Source of the DNA: Aphodoplasma sp045626925
Lineage (GTDB): Bacteria > Bacillota > Clostridia > UBA1381 > UMGS1253
Direction: 5' to 3'
NCBI GenBank assembly: GCA_045626925.1
Contig: JAZUQZ010000005.1
Span: 1 to 64,000 of the forward strand
DNA length: 64,000 nucleotides
A program made the translations under genes and the position numbers. The notes below the pieces were generated by a model. It searched no databases. It was not told the DNA's origin and worked only from the letters and a program-made list of their open reading frames with translations. Shown in pieces: positions 1 to 7,950 of this stretch (position 1 is its first letter; each line of letters starts with the position of its first letter).

Positions 1-1
1 G

Positions 2-766
2 TATTTCAGACAAATGGGACTTTCGGTATTGATGCTTGCAGATTCGACATCTCGTTGGGCCCAGGCAATGCGTGAGATGAGCGGCAGACTTGAAGAAATA
101 CCGGGCGATGAGGCGTTTCCGGCATATCTTGAATCCGTTATCGCATCATTTTATGAAAGAGCCGGCAAGGTAAGACTTCGAAATGGAGATATTGCATCGG
201 TAACGATTGGCGGTACGGTATCACCTGCAGGCGGTAACTTTGAAGAGCCCGTAACACAAGCAACACTCAAGGTTGTTGGTGCATTTCACGGTCTGTCTCG
301 TGAACGCTCAGATGCAAGAAAGTACCCTGCAATTCATCCTATTGATTCATGGTCTAAATATACAGGTATTGTTGATGGTGCAAAGGTTGAAAAAGCACGA
401 GATATTTTAGTAAGAAGTACAGAGATAAATCAAATGATGATGGTTATTGGTGAGGAAGGAACATCGGCCGAAGATTATACAATTTATCAAAACGGAGAGC
501 TTTTGGATGCAGCATATTTGCAGCAGAATTCATTTGATCCGATTGATGCGGCGTGTGAACCGAAAAGACAGATTCGTGAGTTTGATGTTTTGTATGATAT
601 AATTACACATAATTATACTTTGTTGGACAAAAATGAAATCCGTATGTTTTTCAACGAGCTGCGCCAACAGCTGCTTGATTGGCATACTATAGAATTTGAG
701 ACAGAAAAGTTTGATATGCAAGAGCAAGCTATTCGAAAACTATATATGTCAAAATCTTGCGATTGA
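2..766 (+). CDS. atpA: V-type ATP synthase catalytic subunit A (5' truncated)
   Basis: The C-terminal part of the catalytic A subunit of a V/A-type ATPase, the nucleotide-hydrolysing subunit of the cytoplasmic V1 head. The frame is open to the left window edge (codons for YFRQ precede the first visible Met at 14), so the N-terminus, Walker A and the A-specific insertion lie outside. Visible are the ADSTSRW block, the SGRLEEIPGDEAFPAYL stretch and FYERAG, all typical of A subunits. The stop (764-766) is 10 bases from the start of subunit B, so this is one operon with B, D, I and K. No canonical E, C or F genes lie downstream; any must lie to the left of the window. Confidence 0.95.
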   Translation, partial: YFRQMGLSVLMLADSTSRWAQAMREMSGRLEEIPGDEAFPAYLESVIASFYERAGKVRLRNGDIASVTIGGTVSPAGGNFEEPVTQATLKVVGAFHGLSRERSDARKYPAIHPIDSWSKYTGIVDGAKVEKARDILVRSTEINQMMMVIGEEGTSAEDYTIYQNGELLDAAYLQQNSFDPIDAACEPKRQIREFDVLYDIITHNYTLLDKNEIRMFFNELRQQLLDWHTIEFETEKFDMQEQAIRKLYMSKSCD

Positions 767-776
767 GGGGTGTATT

Positions 777-2072
777 ATGCAAAAGATTTATACAAAAATT
801 GAATCGATTGTTGGTAATGTTATTACCGTAAAGGCAACAGGTGTCCGCAATGGCGACCTTGCCTTAGTTGGTAAAAGCTATGCCAATGTAATAAAGCTTG
901 ATGAAGATGTTGTTTATTTGCAAGTGTTTGCAGGAACACAAGGCGTAAGCACAACAGATTCGGTCAAATTTTTAGGAAGGCCTATGATGGTTTCGTTCTC
1001 TGACAATCTTTTGGGACGCGTTTTTACGGGTAGTGGCGTGCCGAGAGATAATGGTCCTGCACTTGATGAAAATATGATACCTATCGGTGGACCGGCGGTA
1101 AATCCTGCAAAGAGAATTGTACCAAAAACGATGATTAGAACAGGAATACCAATGATTGATATGTTTAACACGCTTGTTGAAAGTCAAAAGTTGCCGATTT
1201 TCTCATCATCAGGCGAACCATATAACGAGCTTCTTGCACGCATAGCAATGCAGACAGAGGTTGATGTTATAGTGCTTGGCGGTATGGGACTAAAATATGA
1301 CGATTATTTGGTTTTTCGTGATACTCTTGAAAAAAATGGTGCTATGGGGCGTACAGTAATGTTTGTTCATACTGCATCTGACCCGACAGTTGAGTGCACA
1401 CTTGTTCCAGATATGGCACTTGCCGTTGCAGAGCAATTTGCGCTTGAGGGGAAAAAGGTACTTGTGCTTTTGACAGATATGACAAACTATGCCGATGCTC
1501 AGAAAGAAACGGCTATCACTATGGAACAGGTTCCGTCAAATCGTGGCTATCCCGGCGATTTGTATAGCTGTCTTGCGGCACGCTATGAAAAGGCAGTCGC
1601 ATTTGAAGGATTGGGCTCTGTTACAATACTTGGTGTTACAACTATGCCGGGTGATGATGTAACTCATCCGGTGCCCGATAATACAGGTTATATAACAGAG
1701 GGACAGTACTACCTTAAAAATGGAAGAATAGAACCATTTGGTTCGCTTTCAAGACTTAAGCAAAATGTCAATGGTGAAACAAGAAATGACCATCGTGCTT
1801 TGATGGACTGTATGATAAAGCTATACAGTGCATACAAAGAAACTCTTGAAAAAAAGACTATGGGCTTTTTGATGAGTGATTGGGACGAAAAGCTTTTGAA
1901 ATATGGCGATTTGTTTGAAACAAAGTTTATGGACTTGCGTGTAAATATCGCGCTTGAAGATGCACTTGATTTAGGATGGGAAATTCTTTGCGAGTGCTTT
2001 GAGCCGAATGAAACAGGTCTTAAGACGAGCCTTATAGAAGAAAGATGGCCTAAAAAGCTTAATAATAATTGA
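777..2072 (+). CDS. atpB: V-type ATP synthase subunit B
   Basis: Non-catalytic nucleotide-binding B subunit of the V1 head, which alternates with A in the A3B3 ring. The 431-residue product matches the usual length. It has the degenerate P-loop region of B subunits (IFSSSGEPYNELLARIA in place of a true Walker A) and the conserved ADAQKETAITMEQVPSNRGYPG stretch, given here in part as MEQVPSNRGYPGDLYS. An upstream in-frame start at 696 was rejected because it lies inside atpA. The ATG at 777 has a GAGGGG ribosome binding site 6 bases upstream. Subunit D follows after 15 bases. Confidence 0.95.
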   Translation: MQKIYTKIESIVGNVITVKATGVRNGDLALVGKSYANVIKLDEDVVYLQVFAGTQGVSTTDSVKFLGRPMMVSFSDNLLGRVFTGSGVPRDNGPALDENMIPIGGPAVNPAKRIVPKTMIRTGIPMIDMFNTLVESQKLPIFSSSGEPYNELLARIAMQTEVDVIVLGGMGLKYDDYLVFRDTLEKNGAMGRTVMFVHTASDPTVECTLVPDMALAVAEQFALEGKKVLVLLTDMTNYADAQKETAITMEQVPSNRGYPGDLYSCLAARYEKAVAFEGLGSVTILGVTTMPGDDVTHPVPDNTGYITEGQYYLKNGRIEPFGSLSRLKQNVNGETRNDHRALMDCMIKLYSAYKETLEKKTMGFLMSDWDEKLLKYGDLFETKFMDLRVNIALEDALDLGWEILCECFEPNETGLKTSLIEERWPKKLNNN

Positions 2073-2087
2073 TGGACGGGCGATATT

Positions 2088-2705
2088 ATGGCAACTGTAA
2101 AATTAACGAAAAATGAATTAAAAAAGCAAAAGGACAATTTGAAACAGTTTGAGAGATATCTTCCGACGCTGCAACTTAAAAAACAACAGCTTCAAATGGT
2201 AATTATGAAGGTAATTTCCGAGATTGAACAAAAGCAAGACGAATATAAAAAAATAATAAACGGCCTTGATGATTGGATAGCTGTATTTGCGGAAAATGCT
2301 TGTTTTCCGGACGAATTAAAAATCGAAAAACTCGTCAAGCCCGATAAGGTTATATGTTCGGATACAAATATTGCAGGTATTATTGTTCCTGTTTTTGAGG
2401 AGCTGACTTTTAAGGAAATTTCCTACAATGTGGAAGATTATCCGCTTTGGGTTGATGAGGCACTTGTTCGTATGCGCGAAATATCGCGACTTACGGTTTT
2501 GCTGCAAACGCTAAATAAACAGATGGAGCTTTTAAATCGAGAGCTTCGACTGACATCTCAAAGAGTAAACCTGTTTGAAAAGGTAAAAATTCCTGAAACA
2601 AAAGAGAATATACGAGTTATAGAAATTTATCTCGGCGACCAACAAACAAGTGCTGTCGTTCGTGGAAAAATTGCAAAAAATAAAAGACAGGGGGCAAGAG
2701 TATGA
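2088..2705 (+). CDS. atpD: V-type ATP synthase subunit D
   Basis: Central-stalk (rotor shaft) subunit D, which couples catalysis in the A3B3 head to rotation of the K ring. The 205-residue product is highly charged and helical at both ends (LTKNELKKQKDNLKQFERYL at the start, TSQRVNLFEKVKIPE near the C-terminus), the antiparallel coiled-coil pattern of D subunits. The LFEKVKIPE block is the recognisable signature. The gene overlaps the start of subunit I by 4 bases (ATGA at 2702-2705), indicating translational coupling. Confidence 0.92.
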   Translation: MATVKLTKNELKKQKDNLKQFERYLPTLQLKKQQLQMVIMKVISEIEQKQDEYKKIINGLDDWIAVFAENACFPDELKIEKLVKPDKVICSDTNIAGIIVPVFEELTFKEISYNVEDYPLWVDEALVRMREISRLTVLLQTLNKQMELLNRELRLTSQRVNLFEKVKIPETKENIRVIEIYLGDQQTSAVVRGKIAKNKRQGARV

Positions 2706-4528
2706 TTGAAAAAATGAAAGCCGTCTGTGTTGTGACACAAGATATCCATAAAGAAGAACTGCTCTTGTGTTTACGCGAGCTTGGCACATTGCATATCGCG
2801 GAGAAAAAGGCCGCAACTCCTGAATTTATAAATCGCTTTTCACGATTATCAAAGCTTTTGTTTGAGCTTAAGGATTATGCGACGCCGGATGCGCTTAGTG
2901 ATGACATTCTTTCAGACGAGGAGTTTGAAAAAATGTATCAGAATACGCTTATAGCAATTGAAAGGAAAAATGCGCTCACCACTACAAAAACAGAGCTTGT
3001 ATTAGAGCTTGAAAAGCTTAAAATGTGGGGAAATTTTGACTCGCAAATGGTAAAAGAGCTTGCGAGCAGATTTGACCTTCATTTTTACAGACTTGATAAA
3101 AAGGCGTACAACACACTTGAAAAGGACGAAAACATACGGTTTGTTCACCTTGCATCAGTAGAAAAGATGGAAACGATTGCGGTTGTCGGAGAGCTTGGCA
3201 ATACAGTAAGCGCGATAGAATTTATTATTCCCGAAAAAGGTCCTGCACAGTTTTTAGCAGAGCTTGATGTGTGTGAAGGTGAATTGGCGGATTGTGATGC
3301 GATATTAAAAGATGCGGCAAGTCATATGCAAAGTTATTCGGCTCACATTTTAAAAACTGAAAACGATGCACAGTTTTCGTCTGCAGAACAAACTCTTGCA
3401 TATGATGAAAGAATTGTTTGGTTAAGCGGATATGTGCCCGAGCAGGAAGCGGAAAATTTTATAAAAGTGGCAAAAGAGCAAAAATGGGCATTTATTATAA
3501 ACGATGTTGCAGATGACGATGCAAATGTTCCTACAAAAATCCGTTATGGAAAATTGACCGCTCTTATAAAACCGGTTTTTGACATTTTAGGTGTTGTGCC
3601 TGGATATCGCGAGTACGATATTTCGTTTTGGTTTTTGGCGTTCTTTGCATTGTTTTTTGCAATGATTATTGGTGATGCCGGCTATGGTGCGTTGTTTTTA
3701 CTTGGCACACTCATATTTAATATAAAGTCAAAAAAGGTTACAAACATAATGCTTTTGCTTTATGTATTGTCGGTAACGACAATCGCGTGGGGCGCTATTA
3801 CAGGAACATGGTTTGGACTTGAGGGTGCGATGCATATACCGCTATTAAAGGCTTTGGTAATCCCGTCGCTTGCCAATTATCCACAATACTTTAATATGAG
3901 TGCGGATACAGTTCAAAACAATGTCATGAAATTTAGTTTTAGTATAGGACTTATCCAGCTTGCGCTTGCGTGCATTATGAATATAAGGCGCAAAATCGCT
4001 CAAAAATGCTTTGGCTGGCTTGGCGATATTGGTTGGCTTATGTCGATATCGGCTTTGTATTTTATGGTTTTAAACCTTGTAATAGGTGAGCCTATAAGCT
4101 TTGGAATTGTTGCATTAGCAGTCGGTATTGGTTTTGTAATGGTCATCCTTTTTGGAGCGATGGATCCTAAAAAAAACTTTGTACAAGGTCTAAAGGCAGG
4201 ACTTGGTGATGCGTTTACAGTATTTTTAAATACAATATCCGCATTTGGTAACCTTATGAGCTATATACGACTGTTTGCCGTAGGAATGGCGTCGCTTGCT
4301 ATAGCGCAGAGCTTTAACGATATGGCGGCGGGCTTTGATGGAATTCTTGTGATAGCAGGGTTTTTAATTATGGCTATAGGTCATCTTTTGAACATTGTTA
4401 TGGGCTTTTTGTCTGTAGTAGTTCATGGTGTGCGACTTAATCTTTTAGAGTTTTCAGGGCAGCTTGGAATGGAATGGACGGGCGTATCATACGAGCCGTT
4501 TCGTAAAAAACAAAAAATAAATAAATAA
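2702..4528 (+). CDS. atpI: V-type ATP synthase subunit I (membrane stator)
   Basis: Subunit I/a of the membrane Vo sector, providing the half-channels through which ions reach the K ring and the anchor for the peripheral stalks. The 608-residue product has a soluble N-terminal half (about 1-300) with coiled-coil character and a C-terminal half with about seven hydrophobic segments starting near GYREYDISFWFLAFFALFF. The GDAGYG and FGNLMSYIRLFAVGMAS motifs are diagnostic, and the Arg in SYIRLF is the expected essential stator arginine. It overlaps subunit D by 4 bases and is followed 26 bases later by subunit K. Placement of I-K after D is the arrangement seen in Bacteroidetes, spirochaetes and Chlamydia, unlike the I-K-first order common in Clostridia. 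Confidence 0.94.
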   Translation: MIEKMKAVCVVTQDIHKEELLLCLRELGTLHIAEKKAATPEFINRFSRLSKLLFELKDYATPDALSDDILSDEEFEKMYQNTLIAIERKNALTTTKTELVLELEKLKMWGNFDSQMVKELASRFDLHFYRLDKKAYNTLEKDENIRFVHLASVEKMETIAVVGELGNTVSAIEFIIPEKGPAQFLAELDVCEGELADCDAILKDAASHMQSYSAHILKTENDAQFSSAEQTLAYDERIVWLSGYVPEQEAENFIKVAKEQKWAFIINDVADDDANVPTKIRYGKLTALIKPVFDILGVVPGYREYDISFWFLAFFALFFAMIIGDAGYGALFLLGTLIFNIKSKKVTNIMLLLYVLSVTTIAWGAITGTWFGLEGAMHIPLLKALVIPSLANYPQYFNMSADTVQNNVMKFSFSIGLIQLALACIMNIRRKIAQKCFGWLGDIGWLMSISALYFMVLNLVIGEPISFGIVALAVGIGFVMVILFGAMDPKKNFVQGLKAGLGDAFTVFLNTISAFGNLMSYIRLFAVGMASLAIAQSFNDMAAGFDGILVIAGFLIMAIGHLLNIVMGFLSVVVHGVRLNLLEFSGQLGMEWTGVSYEPFRKKQKINK

Positions 4529-4554
4529 TATATAACATATAGGAGGAAAAAATT

Positions 4555-4992
4555 ATGGAATTACAAGTTATTGGTATTGTTTGCGCTTTGGGTTTATCTG
4601 CTATCGGTTCAGCATTTGGTGTAGTGTATGCATCGCTTGCGTCGGTTGGTGCGTGGAAGAAGTGCTATGCAAATGGTAAGGCTGCACCATTTATGATGGT
4701 TGCATTTTCGGGTGCACCTCTTACACAGACGATTTATGGCTTCTTGCTTATGAACTTTATAAAAAGTGCTTACAATGCAGGCACTGCATCGCCGACACTT
4801 TGCATGCTTGTTGGTATTTTAGCGGGCATAGCGATAGGACTATCGTCAATTTTTCAGGGCAGAGTTGCAGCATCGGCAGCTGATGCACTTGGTGAAACCG
4901 GCAAAGGTACAGCAAACTACTTTATCGTAATCGGTATCGTTGAAACTGTTGCTTTGTTCACACTTGTGTTTGGATTACTTACATTGCAATAA
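4555..4992 (+). CDS. atpK: V-type ATP synthase subunit K (proteolipid)
   Basis: Rotor-ring proteolipid of the Vo sector. The 145-residue product is a duplicated hairpin with four membrane helices. Residues matching the Na+ site of Enterococcus NtpK can be seen: Leu-Thr-Gln in helix 2 (APLTQTIYGF), Gln in helix 3 (SSIFQGRVAAS) and the essential Glu in helix 4 (GIVETVALF). I infer a Na+-translocating enzyme; this has not been tested. The start ATG follows an AGGAGG site. A strong terminator closes the operon at 5021-5082. Confidence 0.94.
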   Translation: MELQVIGIVCALGLSAIGSAFGVVYASLASVGAWKKCYANGKAAPFMMVAFSGAPLTQTIYGFLLMNFIKSAYNAGTASPTLCMLVGILAGIAIGLSSIFQGRVAASAADALGETGKGTANYFIVIGIVETVALFTLVFGLLTLQ

Positions 4993-5020
4993 TCCATAAA
5001 TTACTAAAAAAACAAAACGG

Positions 5021-5082
5021 AACTGTAGCAAAAGCTGTGGGTTGTCTGATGGGAGACCTATGTATTTTGCTACAGTTTTTTG
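5021..5082 (+). terminator. Rho-independent terminator after the V-ATPase operon
   Basis: A 13-bp stem (5021-5033 with 5064-5076) of AACTGTAGCAAAA and its complement is followed by a T run. It lies 29 bases past the atpK stop and separates the ATPase operon from the lysine-riboswitch promoter. Confidence 0.9.
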
Positions 5083-5152
5083 TATATAATAACACAAAAA
5101 AGGCGTATAATAGGTGCATTTTGACGATAAAACAAAAATATCGACAAAAATG

Positions 5153-5181
5153 TTGACTTTTTATTTAATTAGTGTGATAAT
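5153..5181 (+). promoter_or_regulatory. Sigma-A type promoter for the lysine riboswitch operon
   Basis: TTGACT (5153-5158), a 17-base spacer and GATAAT (5176-5181) preceded by a TG extended -10 element. Transcription should start near 5188, only a few bases before the 5' arm of the long inverted repeat at 5193-5207. Confidence 0.75.
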
Positions 5182-5211
5182 ATAATATATTATTGTTTGT
5201 TCTTAAAAAAT

Positions 5212-5385
5212 GAATATATTTGATAGAGGTTGCGGACTTTAAGAATAGTAGCGTTTAATGATGGGCGTCAGAGCGATATGAAAGGAAATTCCGCCGAAAT
5301 GTATATATTGCCCGAATATATATGTTGGTACATAACAAAATATGTTATGTACTGTCACTTATGTGGAGAGCTATCGTAATTATTA
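5212..5385 (+). promoter_or_regulatory. Lysine riboswitch (L-box)
   Basis: The leader carries the conserved L-box blocks in order: AGAGGTTGCGGACTTTAAGA (5225-5244), GGAAATTCCGCCGAAATG (about 5284-5301), CTGTCACTTATGTGGAGAGC (about 5352-5371) and a P1 helix GATAG/CTATC (5222-5226 with 5371-5375). In this class, lysine binding to the aptamer stabilises a downstream terminator and lowers expression. A terminator hairpin follows directly at 5394-5432. The boundaries are approximate. The riboswitch implies that the ABC importer downstream takes up lysine or a close relative. Confidence 0.93.
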
Positions 5386-5393
5386 GATATATT

Positions 5394-5432
5394 AACTGCG
5401 ATTGTTCTACAAAAAATGATTGCAGTTTTTTA
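5394..5432 (+). terminator. Riboswitch expression-platform terminator
   Basis: AACTGCGATT (from 5394) pairs with AATGATTGCAGTT (ending about 5427), with wobble pairs, and a T run follows. An alternative pairing of GTAATTAT (about 5376-5383) with ATGATTGC (about 5417-5424) could act as antiterminator. This fits transcriptional attenuation by lysine. Confidence 0.82.
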
Positions 5433-5471
5433 TTTTATGTTTAAGAACGAACAAATGAAAGGAAGATAAAA

Positions 5472-6299
5472 ATGAAAAAACTAATCACATTACTTTTGAC
5501 AGTGGCTATGGCGCTATCGCTTGTTGCATGCGGTGGCACAAACAACACAGATAGTTCATCGAATGTTTTAAAAGTTGGTATGGAGTGTAACTATGCACCA
5601 TACAACTGGTCTCAGACAGATGATTCGAATGGTGCTGTTCCGATTAAAAATGTAAAAGATATGTATACGAACGGCTACGATGTTCAGGTTGCAAAAAGAA
5701 TTGCAGAGTCTATGGGTAAAGAGCTTGAGGTTTATGCATATGAGTGGGATAGTCTTATTCCTGCAGTTCAGTCCGGCAATCTTGATATGATTATAGCAGG
5801 TATGAGCCCGACAGATGAAAGAAAAGAGAAAATTGATTTTTCGGAGCTTTATTATGTATCAAACCTTGTTGCAATTACAAAGGGCAGTGCTCTTGATGGT
5901 GTAACGACGATTGCGGGCCTTGACGGAAAGAAGATTGCAGCACAATCGGGCACATCGCATCTTGAGGCACTTGCTTCGCAGACAAAAGCACAGGTTAGTG
6001 AGCTTTCTGATTTTACAACTATGCTTATAGCACTTGATGCAGGTACAGTTGCGGGCTATATTTCAGAAGAGCCTACTGCGATGGCTGTTTGCACAGAGGG
6101 CTCGAACTATTCGTATATACCTTTTGTAAACAATGAAACAGGTTTTTCTATTCCGATAGAGGATTCAAGCATTGCCGTAGGCGTTAAAAAGGGTTCTGCT
6201 CTTTTAGATGGTATCAATAAGTATATTGCTACTTTTGATGAGAACGCACAACGCGAGCTTATGCTTGAAATGGTAAAGATTTCACCTGCTGACGAATAA
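5472..6299 (+). CDS. Amino-acid ABC transporter substrate-binding lipoprotein (lysine predicted)
   Basis: Solute-binding protein of the family 3 (polar amino acid) type, 275 residues. It begins with a lipoprotein signal peptide ending in the lipobox LVAC, with Cys20 as lipidation site, followed by a Gly/Ser/Thr/Asn linker. The VGMECNYAPYNW start of lobe 1, the DMIIAGMSPTDERKEKIDFS block and the AAQSGT hinge block are typical. It would capture substrate outside the membrane and deliver it to the permease at 6325. Its lysine specificity is inferred from the riboswitch upstream, not from binding residues. The Lgt enzyme needed to lipidate it is encoded at 25871. Confidence 0.93.
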   Translation: MKKLITLLLTVAMALSLVACGGTNNTDSSSNVLKVGMECNYAPYNWSQTDDSNGAVPIKNVKDMYTNGYDVQVAKRIAESMGKELEVYAYEWDSLIPAVQSGNLDMIIAGMSPTDERKEKIDFSELYYVSNLVAITKGSALDGVTTIAGLDGKKIAAQSGTSHLEALASQTKAQVSELSDFTTMLIALDAGTVAGYISEEPTAMAVCTEGSNYSYIPFVNNETGFSIPIEDSSIAVGVKKGSALLDGINKYIATFDENAQRELMLEMVKISPADE

Positions 6300-6324
6300 T
6301 AAAAAGCAAAGTAGGAAACGATAA

Positions 6325-7071
6325 ATGATAAACTTTTTAAAAGATGTAGTAAATATATTAGTCGAATATAAGGAGTTTTTTCTAAAAGGTATTGGTTATA
6401 CTATGCTTATAGCACTGACGGGAACGATTGTCGGTCTTGTTATAGGCCTTATTACCGGTGTTATAAGAACGATACCAAAGCCGAAAAACACACTGCTTCG
6501 CTATATATTAAAGGCTGTAAATGCCATAATAAGCATTTATGTCGAGGTGTTTCGCGGAACACCAATGATGGTGCAGTCGATGGTTATATTCTGGGGATAT
6601 GCCTTTATGAATAACGGACAAACATTGCCGCTTATTCCGGCCGGTATTTTTATTGTGTCCATAAATACGGGTGCATATATGGCAGAGATTGTTCGCGGTG
6701 GCATTATATCTATTGATAAAGGACAGTTTGAGGGTTCATATTCGATTGGAATGAATCACTTCCAGGCAATGATTTATGTTGTGATACCACAGGCAATACG
6801 AAATATTTTGCCTGCAATAAGCAATGAGTTTGTTATAAACATTAAGGATACATCTGTTTTAAATGTTATAGGCGTAACGGAGTTATTTTTCTTTACTGCC
6901 AAAATTTCAAAAATGAATTGGGCAATTTTTGAGACATATGTTGTTGCGTGCGTGATTTATTTTGTGTTGACATTTACAATAACGAGAATTCTTATGTATA
7001 TAGAACAATGCCTTGATGGGCCGGCTGTTTATCAGCTTAATCACACAAGTGTAGAGGAGGCTGAAAAATGA
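6325..7071 (+). CDS. Amino-acid ABC transporter permease
   Basis: Membrane-spanning subunit of a His/Glu/Gln/Arg-type amino-acid importer, 248 residues with about five hydrophobic segments. The EVFRGTPMMVQ block in the first half and the EAA loop region (GSYSIGMNHFQAMIYVVIPQAIRNILP) that contacts the ATPase are clear; the key residues are the conserved G and the IPQA core. It is 25 bases downstream of the binding-protein gene and overlaps the ATPase gene by 4 bases (7068-7071), so it is co-regulated by lysine. Confidence 0.93.
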   Translation: MINFLKDVVNILVEYKEFFLKGIGYTMLIALTGTIVGLVIGLITGVIRTIPKPKNTLLRYILKAVNAIISIYVEVFRGTPMMVQSMVIFWGYAFMNNGQTLPLIPAGIFIVSINTGAYMAEIVRGGIISIDKGQFEGSYSIGMNHFQAMIYVVIPQAIRNILPAISNEFVINIKDTSVLNVIGVTELFFFTAKISKMNWAIFETYVVACVIYFVLTFTITRILMYIEQCLDGPAVYQLNHTSVEEAEK

Positions 7072-7802
7072 GCAAAATAATAACAATTACAGGCCTTAAG
7101 AAAATATTTGGTGAAAATGTTGTTCTCAAGGATATAAATTTTTCTGTAAATACGGGCGATGTTACATGTATAATAGGTGCGTCGGGGTCGGGCAAATCTA
7201 CGATGCTTCGATGCATAAATCTTTTAGAAGAGCCTACTGACGGAGAAATTATATACCATGGTGAAAATATTCTTCAAACAAAGAATATTCCTGCATATCG
7301 TGCAAAGGTTGGTATGGTGTTTCAAAATTTCAATCTGTTTGAAAATATGTCGGTGCTTAAAAACTGCACGATTGGTTTGCGTCGCGTTTTAAAGCTTGAT
7401 AGTGAAACTGCAAAAAAAGAGGCAATGATTTACCTTGAAAAAGTTGGCATGCTCCCATATATCAACGCAAAACCGAAACAGCTTTCCGGCGGTCAAAAAC
7501 AAAGGGTTGCAATAGCAAGAGCGCTTGCGATGAAACCTGATGTAATATTGTTTGACGAGCCAACATCGGCGCTTGACCCACAGATGGTGGGCGAGGTTTT
7601 AAGCGTTATACGCCGACTTGCTGACGAAGGACTTACGATGATTATCGTAACACACGAGATGGCGTTTGCACGCGATGTTGCAAATCATGTTGTGTTTATG
7701 AACGAGGGTGTTATATGTGAAGAAGGCACACCTGAGCAAATATTTGCAAATCCGCAAAAACAGGAAACAAAAGATTTTTTGTCGAGATTTATAAATGGAT
7801 AA
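7068..7802 (+). CDS. Amino-acid ABC transporter ATP-binding protein
   Basis: Cytoplasmic ATPase of the importer, 244 residues. It has Walker A GASGSGKST, Q-loop VFQNFNLF, signature LSGGQKQR, Walker B VILFDEPTSALDP and the H-loop VTHEMAFA. These residues place it in the polar amino-acid GlnQ/HisP-like group. The start overlaps the permease stop and a terminator follows within a few bases, closing the operon of one riboswitch and three genes. Confidence 0.95.
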   Translation: MSKIITITGLKKIFGENVVLKDINFSVNTGDVTCIIGASGSGKSTMLRCINLLEEPTDGEIIYHGENILQTKNIPAYRAKVGMVFQNFNLFENMSVLKNCTIGLRRVLKLDSETAKKEAMIYLEKVGMLPYINAKPKQLSGGQKQRVAIARALAMKPDVILFDEPTSALDPQMVGEVLSVIRRLADEGLTMIIVTHEMAFARDVANHVVFMNEGVICEEGTPEQIFANPQKQETKDFLSRFING

Positions 7803-7804
7803 AC

Positions 7805-7845
7805 AAAAAAAGCATCTTGTATTATAATGCATGATGCTTTTTTTA
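7805..7845 (+). terminator. Terminator after the amino-acid ABC operon
   Basis: An 11-bp stem AAAAAAGCATC (7805-7815) pairs with GATGCTTTTTT (7833-7843), followed by further T residues. It begins two bases after the ATPase stop codon. Confidence 0.85.
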
Positions 7846-7871
7846 ATATATTATTTTTTTGATAATATTCA

Positions 7872-7900
7872 TTGACACCATATAGTTGCTATGGTATTAT
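7872..7900 (+). promoter_or_regulatory. Promoter of the sugar isomerase gene with an inverted repeat in the spacer
   Basis: TTGACA (7872-7877), a 17-base spacer and TATTAT (7895-7900). The spacer is occupied by an inverted repeat, ACCATA (7877-7882) with TATGGT (7890-7895), centred between the two promoter elements. This is a typical position for a repressor operator; the regulator is unknown. Confidence 0.7.
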
Positions 7901-7950
7901 TATAACGAAAAAGGTCATATGCCTATATATAAAGGGAAAGAGGGATTTTT

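Larger units (their letters stand above)
5193..5454 (+). repeat. Long-range inverted repeat enclosing the riboswitch and its terminator
   Basis: TTGTTTGTTCTTAAA (5193-5207) can pair along all 15 bases with TTTAAGAACGAACAA (5440-5454), with one G-U pair in RNA. The arms start just after the predicted transcription start and end two bases before the ribosome binding site of the downstream lipoprotein gene, so the helix would tie the 5' end of the mRNA to the translation start region. It is not part of the standard L-box structure. Confidence 0.7.
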
